Shown piece after piece: positions 11,621-23,041 of a stretch of 64,000 nucleotides of DNA. The stretch covers positions 14,218,501 to 14,282,500 of the forward strand of contig OY756942.1 of NCBI GenBank assembly GCA_963580275.1. The letters run 5' to 3'. Origin of the DNA: Crataegus laevigata (taxonomy: Eukaryota; Streptophyta; Magnoliopsida; Rosales; Rosaceae). The translations under genes were made by a program, and so were the position numbers. The notes under the pieces were generated by a model that saw nothing but the letters and a program-made list of their open reading frames with translations, made no database searches and was not told the DNA's origin. Numbering within the stretch: the stretch's first letter is position 1; each line of letters begins with the position of its first letter.

Positions 11621-12394
11621 ATGCGATTTATGTTATGTTATGTAGTGAACGACATGCCTAAAATTATACCCACCATTATACTTGACAAAAGGGGCCTTAG
11701 TGGCCAACGTTTCCTTGCTTGGTATCGCCATATTGAGAATGTCTCAAAGGTGAGAGACATATTGTATGTGCTTAAGCAATCCCCACCTCATGTGCCTCCT
11801 AAGAAACTAGCTTCAAAGGAGGAGTGTCATGATTGTGCTAGACACTATGAGGATGACTTACAAGCCAAATGCTTAATTCTCACTTCACTTAGTGAGGAAC
11901 TTATGAAGTTACATAAGCACATGGACACTTCACGTGCCATGGTTGAAAGTTTGCATAAGATGCATGACATAGAGACTAGTAATGTACGATTCTCAAATGT
12001 TTGTAGTCTATTAGATGCCAAAATGGCAAAGGGGGCATCGGTCCATAAACATGGACAAAAGATGGAAAAGATCTTTCAAGATCTTGAAAGTTTAGGAACT
12101 TCCATCGATGGGAAAATGGCCCAAGATTTTTTCCTTGCATCTCTCTCGGATGATTTCACTAAGTTTATTGTAAACTATAAAGTGAATACATTCAATCATA
12201 CTTTTGAAGAAATGATTGACATGTGCTGTAAATTCGAAAAAGGTTTCAAAAGAGACAGTGGGAGTGAGAACGCAAATAGGAAAAGATTGCAGAAGAAGAA
12301 GGCAATAAAATCCAAAGGAACATGCTTTCATTGTGGAAAGGATGAACGATGGAAGAAGAAATACAGGGTGCGCATTGCGAGCCTTATGACATGA
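11621..12394 (+). pseudogene. Copia-2 gag (ends at a premature stop)
   Basis: 257 codons of Copia gag, capsid-type UBN2 region around residues 100-210 (DLESLGTSIDGKMAQDFFLASL), followed by a basic region. The true start may be the ATG at 11654 or an upstream one. The zinc knuckle is damaged: CFHCGKDERWKKKYR keeps the first two Cys, but the His and last Cys positions are Arg and Tyr. A TGA at 12392-12394 ends the frame. The same frame then continues into protease, so the parent element had one gag-pol ORF. Confidence 0.85.
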
Positions 12395-15300
12395 ACTTTT
12401 GAAGAGACTATTTCTGTCATAGAGAGTGCTTTTACAGTAAGCTCCAGTTCCTGGATATTTGATTCAGGTGCTAGTCAACATATCTGTAATACGATGCAGG
12501 GACTAGTAGGGAGCAAGAAACTGCGCAATGGGGAGATGGTTGTGCGTGTTGGGAACGGCGCTAAAATCTCTGCAAAAGTAATAGGCACCTACATGCTTAA
12601 CTTACCCTCTGGGGAAGTCCTGGAACTTAAAAATTGTTTATATTTTCCTTCATGTATAAAGAATTTGATTTCTATCTCTAAGCTTTTACGAGATGGGCAC
12701 TCAGTATTGTTTGACAAAATGAGTTGCACTTTATACTTGAACGGTCGTATTATCTCTTATGGTAATATGATAGAGGGACTTTTTCACCTAGAGACGAATA
12801 GTGGGGTGCACTGTATTGAAAACGGGAATACCTTAAAACCCAAAAGGGCTAGAGAAGAAGTTAACCAAGAAAAGATGTGGCATCTTAAACTTGGACATGT
12901 GAACCTTGAAAAGATTCGCAAGATGTCAAAGGACGGATACGTCCGCCCATTAGGTAATGACCAGATGGGTACTTGTGAATGCTGTTTGAAAGGGAAGATG
13001 ACCAAATCTCCATTCACTGGGAAAGGAGAGCGTGCCACTGAAATTCTAGGGTTAATCCACACTGACGTATGTGGACCTATGTCTACTATGTCAAGAGGAG
13101 GTTTCTCCTACTATATCACATTCACCGACGATCACTCTCGGTTTGGCTATGTGTATCTTATGAAGTACAAGTCAGAATCCTTTGAAAGGTTCAAAGAATT
13201 CAAGAATGAAGTTGAGAAGCAAACTGGGAAACAGATAAAGATCCTAAGATTAGATCGAGGGGGTGAGTATCTGAGTAATGAATTCCTAGATTATCTCAAA
13301 GAGTGTGGAATAATATCACAATGGACTCCACCGGGAACTCCACAACTCAATGGAGTTTCTGAAAGGAGAAATCGAACCTTGATGAACATGGTTCGTTCTA
13401 TGATGAGTTCCGCTGATCTACCAGTAACATTCTGGGGATACGCTCTATATACAGCAGCTTACTTGCTTAATAGAGTACCTTCCAAATCAGTTTCACAAAC
13501 GCCCTATGAGATATGGCATGGAAGAAAGCCAAGTCTTAATCACATTAAGATTTGGGGTTGTGAAGCATATGTCAAGAAGCTTGAAGCTACTAAGCTTGAA
13601 GCGAGATCAGTAAGGTGCTATTTTGTGGGATATCCTCGAGAAACTATGGGATATGAGTTCTACCATCCTGACGACCAGAAAGTCTTTGTCGCCAGAACTG
13701 CTAAGTTTCTAGAGGACGAATTCATTCTCAAAAGAACTATAAGTAAAGAGATGGAAATAAATGAGATTAATGATGAACCACAAACAAGCACGCGACATAT
13801 TGACAACCCTGTTCCTGAACCCCAAGCTCCACGTAGATCTGAAAGGGTTAGTAAGCCACCCAGGAGGTATGGCTTAGACAATGACTTTGCAGAATTGTAC
13901 CTTTTAGGTGACAATGACACAAAGGAGGACCCTAGGGACTACAAAGAAGCAATGTCCGACATTGATTCAAAGAAATGGCAAGAGGCCATGAAATCCGAAA
14001 TGGATTCCATGTATCAAAATCAGGTCTGGACTCTTGTAGACCCTCCAGAAGGTATCGTACCTGTTGGAAACAAATGGGTCTTCAAGAGGAAGATAGGCGT
14101 TGATGGGAACGTGGAGACTTATAAGGCTAGACTTGTAGCCAAGGGTTACAGGCAACGAGAAGGGATTGACTATGAAGAAACTTTCTCTCCTGTAGCCATG
14201 ATTAAGTCCATTCGAATTTTGCTTGCTATAGCTGCGTACCATGATTATGAAATCTGGCAAATGGACGTGAAGACGGCCTTTCTGAATGGCTACCTAGAGG
14301 AAGAGCTTTATATGGCTCAACCCGAAGGTTTCGTGTCCAAGTCTGAAAAGACTAAAGTATGCAAGCTTCTGAGGTCCATTTATGGACTTAAGCAAGCCTC
14401 CAGGAGCTGGAACATCCGTTTTGATACAGAAATCAAAACGTTTGATTTTACTCAAAACGAAGACGACAATTGTGTTTATCAAAAGGTCGTAGGGGATGCA
14501 GTAGTATTCCTGGTGTTATATGTAGATGACATATTAATGTTCGGGAATGACACTGCAGTACTTTCTTCTGTGAAAGTGTGGTTGTCCAAAACCTTCCACA
14601 TGAAAGATTTAGGAGATGCATCTTATGTACTTGGGATAAAGCTCTATCGTGATAGAACCAGAAGACTGATTGCATTATCCCAATCAATGTACATTGATAA
14701 GGTGCTAAGTAGGTTACAAATGGAACAATCTAAGAAAGGTTTTCTTCCTGTGAGACATGGAATTCACCTTTCTAAGTCCATGGGACCTAAGACTCCTGAA
14801 GAGATACGGCAAATGAATACTATTCCTTATGCTTCCGCCATAGGAAGTCTCATGTATGCCATGACATGTACAAGGCCTGATATCGCATATGCTGTGAGCA
14901 TTACTAGTCGATATCAATCTAACCCAGGATCAGAACACTGGACAGCTGTCAAGACATTCCTTAAGTACTTAAGAAGAACTAAGGACATGTTCCTCGTTTA
15001 TGGAGGAGCAACAGAGTTGCGAGTGGAAGGCTATACAGACGCAGATTTCCAATCTGATGTCGATGATAGAAGTTCCAACTCCGGATATGTATTCACTCTG
15101 AATGGTGGGGCTGTTAGCTGGAAAAGCAAGAAGCAAAGTGTAATTGCTGATTCCACGACAGAGGCTGAATATGTCGCTGCAGCTGAAGCCGGCAAAGAAG
15201 CGTTCTGGATGAAGAAATTCATCACTGAACTTGGAGTGGTTCCAACCATTACATCACCAGTAACATTGTACTGTGATAATAGTGGGGCGATAGCTTAAGC

Positions 15301-15508
15301 CAAGGAGCCCAGAGCACATCAAAAGAACAAGCATTTTGACAGGCGCTTTAATATCATTAGAAGATATGCTGCCGAGGGGAAAGTCAACATTCTCAAAGTT
15401 GCTTCAGCCGATAACGTAGCAGATCCACTGACGAAGCCAATGTCTCAAGTCCAACTTGACCGTCATATGGAAAAGATGGGTATTAGATACATGGGAGGAT
15501 GGCTTTGA
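12395..15508 (+). pseudogene. Copia-2 pol polyprotein (in-frame stop near the C-terminus)
   Basis: In the same frame as gag. Protease has Asp-Ser-Gly-Ala at 12461. Integrase has HTDVCGPM, RLDRGGEYLSNEF and NGVSERRNRT, so the DDE triad is present. Reverse transcriptase has KARLVAKGYRQREGIDYEETFSP, MDVKTAFLNG and the YVDDILMFGND catalytic box. RNase H has DADFQSD, STTEAEYVA and CDNSGAIA. A TAA at 15296-15298 interrupts RNase H, and coding-like sequence (ADNVADPLTKP) continues in frame to TGA at 15506-15508. Apart from this stop and the gag stop, the frame is clean for about 1300 codons. Confidence 0.9.
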
Positions 15509-15513
15509 GTGCA

Positions 15514-15523
15514 AGTGGGAGAT
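15514..15523 (+). other. Polypurine tract of Copia-2
   Basis: AGTGGGAGA directly before the 3' LTR; it primes plus-strand DNA synthesis. Confidence 0.75.
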
Positions 15524-17322
15524 TGTTGGAAGTATGCCCACAAAGCCACTCATTTGATGTAATAGCTTTTTTGGAATACTTATTGTATTAAACTTATATA
15601 TGTTTAATAGAGGGCAAAGCTTATTGTTAATCACTGTTTATTGTATCTTGTGTTTAATCAATAAGGGAATCCAAGGAATGTATTTGATCTAAGAGATAAG
15701 TGATCTAAGTAAGTTAGATTTACGAGACCTTTCTCTTATGCTCATTCCTAAAACGTTCCTAGCCATAGGGTTGCCAATTGGGCATTGACAATCCGCTGAG
15801 GTTAGTATGTGTTATGTCGACTCAAGCGTGGATATGACAAGTCTCAAGTCATTTAGTGTTGGACACTAAGACAAACACATAGGTGCTTGAAAGAGTAATC
15901 GAGTACACTGAACTACGATAAAAAAGAGAGTTCAAACATACATGTCATGTAAGAACTCAAGGTTACAATATGCAAAGTAGTCCTTTGACCTGAGGCATCA
16001 TTGATGTCTAATGGTTAGGTCCTTGATCTTTGATCGTGTCAAATGGCGTTCCTTTGGAGTGTCCACGGCATGGTTGGGGTCAAGCTATCTAGTCATGTAG
16101 ACATATGAATGTACAACAAGGGATCTCTAACCTTATGGAAGGATAATACTCTAAGATATGATTCGAGAGTCTTTGGCCAAAGCATATGAATATGACTAAG
16201 GAAGTTTGTTCCAAATCTTATTCAAGCGAATCATATAGAGAAGTATCACATTGGATAGTAGACATGAAACAAACTATCACTTAAACGATGTGATTAAGAG
16301 TATTGTATTAGAGAAGGACCGTATCGCATTGTAATTGTAACTGGATAGGTTCTCCAACCACTTCTACTTAGCTTGGGTAACCATGACATGCTGCTAGGTG
16401 TTACTCATGGTTTGTGGTAGCCCTAAAGATTGGCAAACACTGATCCTTAGGGAGAATTGAAATGTGATTTCAATTCACAATCGATAGTTAAGAGTAACAT
16501 CGCCCACTGCCTCGCTAATTGGAACCTAATGGATCGTACACCGAGTAAAGATGAAAGTGAAGTAATTAAATGAAATGGATATGCAATTAAATAGTTAATT
16601 GAAGAATGGTCAAAGTTAATTAATTAGTTAATTAATTATACGAAACGTTCGTATTGGGCTTCTAAGTTGGTTTTGGGTTTCGGGGCCCAAAAGTGTTTTG
16701 GTCCACAAGGCCCATTATGTTTAAGTTGTATGACAACTAAAACAAATTGGGCAATTAGCCCAAAGACTAAAGGGAGGCCGGCCACAACATGAAGGGTAGC
16801 AAACTTGTGTTATTTACAAGTTTGCCACTCACAAGAAATGAAGTATAAATTAAACTTTATAGCTTTATTTCATTTAGGGTTTTTCCTTAAGAAATTTGGG
16901 TGAAATTTTTTTTCTCTAAATTTCCAAAGGGGGCCGGTCACTTAGGGAGGAAATCTAGCAATTTCTTCACCCCTAAGTCATCCATTTTATCTTCACAATT
17001 TGTCTTTGGTGTAGAGACTTGGAGACACCACATCTTTGGTGTTTTGGAGAACAAATCCTCAAAGAAGCAAGGAGGTGACTTGAAGGCCCTCCACTTGGGT
17101 GAATCCCTTGTGTAATCAAGGATGAGCTTCAAGGGTAAGATTCTCTAAATCCTTAATCTCTTTAATGTTGTTAAAGAGTCATGGTTCACCATCTACTAGG
17201 CTTTGAAAGTCATGGGTTTTATGAATTGATTTTGGATGCATGTTTAATTTAATTTGTTAATATTATGCATATGTATTCAAATGTTCTTTAATGTTCTTCA
17301 CTAGGACATAAATTTTCCTTCA
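15524..17322 (+). repeat. 3' LTR of Copia-2 (1799 bp)
   Basis: Starts TGTTGGAAGTATGCCC and ends TTTTCCTTCA, followed by the AAGTA duplication. Same length as the 5' LTR. Confidence 0.95.
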
Positions 17323-18521
17323 AAGTAATACAAGCATAGTTATTCCACAATGTACTAACCCCCAAGTTTGTGAAAAATAATAGCATAATATGTGATAGGT
17401 TTTCCGAAAACCCTAGCATGCCATAAAACCTTTCATAAAACATATATTGTATACGAGTTGCTTAGTAGTAGTAGCACAAGGATATATATATATATCAATC
17501 TCCACTTTCCCAAAGACACTACATCTCTTAGTTGAAGCCACCAAGCTACGCCTGGCCTTAGCCAATATAAATATCTCTTGCCCGTAGGCTCCTACATCAC
17601 CCACCCAAAGGCATATAAGTATCAATTACCCATAGGCAGTAATATATGCCTGTAGGCAGGACATTTTCCTATAGGCAGATCATTCGCCCGTAGGTAGTAC
17701 ATTCGAATAACCACTAAGTAAGTACATAAAGACATTAACATAATAATTGTAATATATATATCTTAAACAGAGTTCAGTAGCTAAAACATTATATCTCAAA
17801 ACATATTTATAGTATATAGTCATCCATCATATATATTACAAAGAACATGAAATTGATAAAACATGGTATTCCAAAATATTCTCAGTAAAGCATGAAATCT
17901 CATGAAAAGTACAATCTAATTTACTCATAAAACGCTTCATAAAATGTAACCATTAAATCATGCTTTTCATGTATACATTTCTAATAGCAAAATTATGCAT
18001 TTTGGAAAGGGTCCACTCACTGATACTTCGCAGTCGAAAAGCCACTCAAACTAGCGAAGACAGAAACGCCACAATAAATGCACATTTTTTGAAGTTCAAC
18101 AGTGGTTGGGAATGGGCTCGAAGCCATCAGACTCGTGAAGAGATTTGGGTAGCCTCAGTGCTGCCCATAAAAGAAAGGAGGGAGAGAGGTCCATCACGAT
18201 GGTGGTGCTGCAGTCGTTGATGTATAGGTTCTTTAGGTTCCAAGGTTGGTGGGTGTGGGTGTGTGTCTTCGGGGGAGAAAGGGTTGAGGGATCTAAGAGA
18301 GAAATGGAGTGAGGGAACTCAGGGAGAATGAGAGAACTGCCACGTGGCAGTCAAAGAAGAGAAGCCGGGGACCAAAAAGCAAGGGTGGCCCCCACCTGGC
18401 ACACCAAACAATACCAACCAGCAATATTTTAATCAAAGATCCCACCAACCCAAGTCAAATTACCAATTTACCCTTTCGATTGAAGATTCGTAAGATAATC
18501 GGGACAGGTTGTTACATAACT

Positions 18522-19277
18522 TGGTCAACGAGTTAATTGGTGTTGAGGAAATCTTGGGATCTTGTTTTAATTGATATTTGGAGTCCTTATTCTGAGCAAC
18601 TAATCAAGAGGCTTTATTTAGTTACACAAGATTTCTATACTAATTAGGACTCTAAATGATATCGCGTGATTGGCAATCCGTATTTATCAGTAATAAACTG
18701 AATTACTGGGAGCCTCGTCACTATATATTATGCAGTCCCTGCACTCACAACAATTGTCCATTAAGTGCTAAATCTTATTCTAAAGCAGGACTCTTGGCTA
18801 ATTGAGTGTAGAAGACTTCATTCAAACCCTAGCATCATGTTTTCCTCTTTAGTAAATAAGTCTATTTCTTTTTTATGTCGATTTAGTTTATCACATTCGT
18901 GATCCTAATGTCTTCTTGTTATTGTGTCTTATTTGAAATATCTTACAATAGGTATATATTTCTTCATTTGAACTTTTTGAGGTTAGTTCTTTTTTGTTGT
19001 CTTGCACATTTGGTATTATTCAAGATTTTGTTGGTTCGTCATTTTGCTTCCTTAATTAAGTTTCTTTATAATCACTTTTGTAGACATGGATTAGGACGGT
19101 TGGTCAAAACAGTGTGTTCGTCATCTTACACTCAAGTCTAAACCCCTCCCCATAAATTAGAATAACTTAGAATATGTTAACTTTTAATCTCAAACCACAA
19201 ACTCATGAGACTAATGCCACACTTCAAACACTCCTATGCATTTAACTACTAGATCATACACTCAGAACCATTTATCT
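18522..19277. other. Intergenic, no supportable gene
   Basis: AT-rich sequence between the solo LTR and the germin-like pseudogene. The open frame at 18899-19141 is hydrophobic and low-complexity, with no recognisable domain. Confidence 0.4.
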
Positions 19278-19554
19278 TCAAATAACAGGATTTAACTTTC
19301 TGAATTGCTGCTTGTTAAGAGAGAGATTTCCAATGTAATGAGTGAGAAACCCCTTTATCATCTTGTCAATTATCTCCAGACCAAATTGAAACATGGCATC
19401 AGAATTTACCATAATCCCTGGATTCAGGATATTGAGAACCAAAAAACTAGTGGCGAAATCATACCTAGCATTCAGAGAAAAATGAAGCAAACCCTTTGAG
19501 TAAACAAACACATCTCCTCTTGTAAGAAACTTCTGGAATGGCTGGTTTTGGCTG

Positions 19555-19878
19555 TGTTGAAGTATGCATGAAGAAATCAGCTTGTCATTAACCTTGAGCC
19601 ACCAAAGATTAGACATCAAGGTTGACCTACATTGTACTAATTGTAACAGCCATCCTATCTTAATTAAAGGGAGTTGACTGATTAGTCTTTTGTCTAGGAT
19701 TGGGTGTAATCACCTTGATTTAAGGAATAGATTAAGCCTAGGAGTAACCGGTCTCTATGGGGTTTCCTCGGTCACTAGGGTTTCTCGGGTTCTTGGTTGC
19801 TTCCCTCCTCTATATATACTTGTACCTTTGTATATTGTTTCTTATGAAATACAAAACACTTGAATCTAAATTGCAACA
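19555..19878 (+). repeat. 5' LTR of Copia-3
   Basis: TGTTGAAGTATG ... AAATTGCAACA, with a CTCTATATATACTTG TATA box about 75 bp before the end. Confidence 0.9.
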
Positions 19879-19955
19879 AGGTATCAGAGCAGGTTCATCT
19901 ATAACTTGTCTCTGCATTGCCTTCTGCTGCATAATTGTTTCTTCAAGTATAAACT

Positions 19956-21150
19956 ATGGCTGAAGAAGGATCTGTGAATATTGAGGGAGAAAACCCTGAT
20001 ATTTCTTCTTCAAATGTTACGATCTCAGATACCTCCTGTATGGAGGTTAACACAAACCAACGTTTATGTTCAATCTTATTGAACGAATTCAATTATCTGC
20101 CTTGGTCCAAAGCTGTTTCACTAACTCTTGGTGGAAGAGGAAAATTAGGGTTTGTAAATGGAAGCATGGAAGCTCCAGACAACTAATCTCCCACGTACGG
20201 TGCATGGATGTGCAAGGATCAACTGGTCATGTCTCTCTTACTGAACACTACGGAGAAGCATATGGCTGAGATTTTCAGCTACTCAAATTCTTCCCAAGAT
20301 CTGTGGAAGGACTTGAAGGATATGTATGGAAATCAAAATAATTATGCTCGAGTTTTTCAGCTAAAAAAAGACATTGCATGCATTCAGTAAGAAGGGAAAC
20401 CGTTCGTTCAACATCTTGGAAGGCTCAAAACTATGTGGAATGAGCTAGATGTGTATCTTCCGCACACCACAGATCTGACCATTCTCCTAAAAAGAGCTAA
20501 GGAAGACAGAATTTACCAACTGTTAGGAAGCTTGAGTTCGGAGTATGAAGATCTGAGGAGCCACATCCTGATGAGTCAAGAGCTGCCCTCATTCAACAAT
20601 GTTTATGCTACGATTCAAAGAAAAGAAGCATGGAAGAAGGTAATGAATGTTGAACACAGTCCAAAATTGACTGAGTCTCGAGCATATGTTTCAAACTCTA
20701 AGCATACTGAAACCAAGGTGTACAAGGGTAGAAATCCACACCTAAAATGCAAATATTGTGATGTTGTCGGGCATGTAGAAGAGAAGTGTTGGGAACTTCA
20801 TCTTGAACTTAAACCCAAGTTCACCAAGGATGGAAAAATTATACCAAGGTCTTCACATCAACCACACTTCAAGGCTCAACTTGCTGCTGTTCAATCTCGG
20901 CCCCCATGCTTCAAGGTTCTGTCGACCCCATGACCAACCCACTAACTCTTATCAATGAGTTTGCTACCTACCTACAAGGTAAGGGTCATGGAGGAGCCTC
21001 GTCTGGACCTAATGGTGAAGGAGACAACCACACAGCAATGTTGGGCAAATTTGCAGGATTTCTTGCTGGAAATAGCAAAGTGCCAAGTGACGAGGCACCA
21101 GGTATTCTCAAAGCCTTCTCTACTGCCTTGTTAACTAGTGTTGATAAAGA
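19956..21150 (+). pseudogene. Copia-3 gag remnant
   Basis: The ATG at 19956 starts a gag of the UBN2_3 type (LNEFNYLPWSKAVSLTLGGRGKLGFVNG). Stops occur near 20184 and 20388 with frame changes between. The zinc knuckle CKYCDVVGHVEEKCW is intact near 20750. The frame reaches the solo LTR at 21150, and its continuation lies beyond 23041. Confidence 0.85.
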
Positions 21151-23041
21151 TGAAGGAAATTATGAGTTTCATTAGGGATTTCATGTGACTAGCAAGCATA
21201 TACAAATCATTATATATATACAAAATAGCGGAAGCATGTTAACAATTAAATTTATTACTCTAGTCATTTTAAATCCCCTTCAAGAGCATAGGTTTATGTA
21301 AGATGCATCACAAAATATTTTATTGAAGAACAAAGGTTAGGAGTAGATTTATACCTCTTGATCTACTTGTGAGACCAAGGATGGACCACCTCCAAGATCT
21401 TTGCTCCTCAAAGTCCTTGAGCCTTGCCTTCCTCCTTGCCTCCTCCACTTTGTTAGTATGAGTGCTCCAAGGTTCTCTTAGAGTTTTCAAGGAGAAAACC
21501 TCTAAAGATCCTCACCCACTAGTGTAGTGAGAAAGGATGAAAGAATAACCTAAAGGGGAGATTAAATGATTAGCTAAAATTCCCCTTAAGGTGGCCGGCC
21601 TCCTTATGTGTTCTAGAGAGATGTTTTTCTTTTTCTCTAAGTCTTTTGAACACAAATGAAACCCTAGTGAGATATTTGTCTATAATGTTGTATTTATAGA
21701 CAAAAGGAAGCAAGTCAACATTTGACTTCTCCCACCTCCTCAAAGTGGCCGGCCTTGGTGTGATATTTTGGGCTTTGGGCTTTTAATGTTTTAAGTCATC
21801 CAATGCTTAAATAAAAGCCCAATGAGTTTAGGCCCAATAGGCCCAATTAAACCCGAACGTTTCTTTAAGTCCAAAATGATCTTTTATCGCTTTTATGATT
21901 TCTTTAGACTTTCTAAATTAATCGCCACACCCAATTAATCCAATTAATTATTTCCATCATCCATTGATTACTCACTACAAGAGTGTATTGGTGAACAATC
22001 TTTTAGGTTCTAATTAGCAAGGCAGTGAGATGACTGGCATCGATCCAATTGATTTAATCCAATCACTTGTTGAATTAAAACTTGCTTTTAATTCACGTTC
22101 TTCTTTGACGATTACATTTAGTCATCTAGAAGAACTCACAAGCCATGAGTGACATCTAAACATATGTCATGGCTACCCAAGCTAATGTAGAAGTTATTCA
22201 GAGAACCCATTCAGTTGGAATTACAATGCAATTCGATCCTTCTCCAATGCAATACTCTTAATCACATCACTAGGGTATGGATGTAATATGTCAAACCCCT
22301 AATGTGATTATACGTTCTTATATGATTCATATGAGCCGTACAGGAACGCTTTCCTTAACTACGCTCAATACTTCGGCCGAAGATTTCCGAATCATATCTT
22401 AGAGTATCATCCTCTAACGAGGATTAGAGATCCCTTGTTGACCATTCACATGCCTACATGTTTAGATAGCTTGATCCCAAGAATGCCGTGGACTCTCCAA
22501 ATGGAATGTCATTTGACATGGTCAAAGATCAAGGACCTAACCATTAGACATCAATGATGTCTCAGGTCAAAGGATTAGTTACATTATTCCAACTATCAGA
22601 GTTACTTGCTTGACATGTGAGTAGACCTCCATGCAAGTACTCTCGTTCGATTGCGTTCAGTGAACTCATTCCCTTAATGAGCACCTACATACTTGTCTTA
22701 GTGTCTCAACACGAATGGGATGAGACTTTCCATCCTTCTCTTTGAAGGGGACACAGTATGTACTGATCTATGCATTGTCAGTATCCCTCCGACAATCCTA
22801 TGACCAGGAACCTTTTGGACATGATGGTTATGTGAAGAAGGTCTCTGTAGTCTAACATCATTAGATTACTTCTTCAATCGATCCATTGTCCATGGATTCA
22901 CTATTTAGGACATATTTCGTTAATTGAGATAGTCCTAGTTAGTATCTTTGCCTTCCGATGTATAAGAGTCATATGTATACATCAATGCAATGTCCTGAAA
23001 GGTTTCTTCCAAAGATTGACTTTCAGGGCATATTTCCAACA
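21151..23041 (-). mobile_element. Solo LTR related to Copia-2, inserted in Copia-3
   Basis: On the minus strand it starts TGTTGGAAATATGCCC and ends AATTTCCTTCA, the same ends as the Copia-2 LTR. Long stretches are alignable (e.g. the CATGGCTACCCAAGCT region near 22165). AAAGA flanks both sides (21146-21150 and 23042-23046). There is no internal domain, so two LTRs recombined. It is 1891 bp and clearly diverged from Copia-2, so it comes from a related subfamily. Confidence 0.9.

Larger units (their letters stand above)
7619..17322 (+). mobile_element. Copia-2, full-length young LTR retrotransposon (9.7 kb)
   Basis: Two 1799-bp LTRs (7619-9417, 15524-17322) enclose a primer site, a 2.2-kb leader, gag-pol and a polypurine tract. 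AAGTA flanks both ends (7614-7618, 17323-17327). By eye the LTRs differ at only about six positions (about 0.3 percent), so insertion is recent. The first base of the 5' LTR is C instead of T, and the fourth base after that start also differs from the 3' LTR. Long LTRs with a long leader suggest the Angela/BARE-like lineage, which is inferred. It sits inside the solo LTR at 7258-18516. Confidence 0.95.
7258..18516 (+). mobile_element. Solo LTR of a Gypsy-type element, split by Copia-2
   Basis: It starts TGGCATACCC at 7258, ends GGTTGTTACA at 18516, and is flanked by TAACT on both sides (7253-7257 and 18517-18521). Removing Copia-2 (7619-17322) and one copy of its AAGTA duplication leaves about 1550 bp with TG...CA ends and no internal domain, i.e. 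a solo LTR formed by LTR-LTR recombination. The same family, with the shared string GGTGACGAAGCCATAA, recurs at 61285-62329 and from 62904 to the window end. It contains a degenerate minisatellite (about 17570-17710) built on TAGGCAG units. The Gypsy assignment rests on LTR style and a 5-bp duplication only. Confidence 0.75.
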
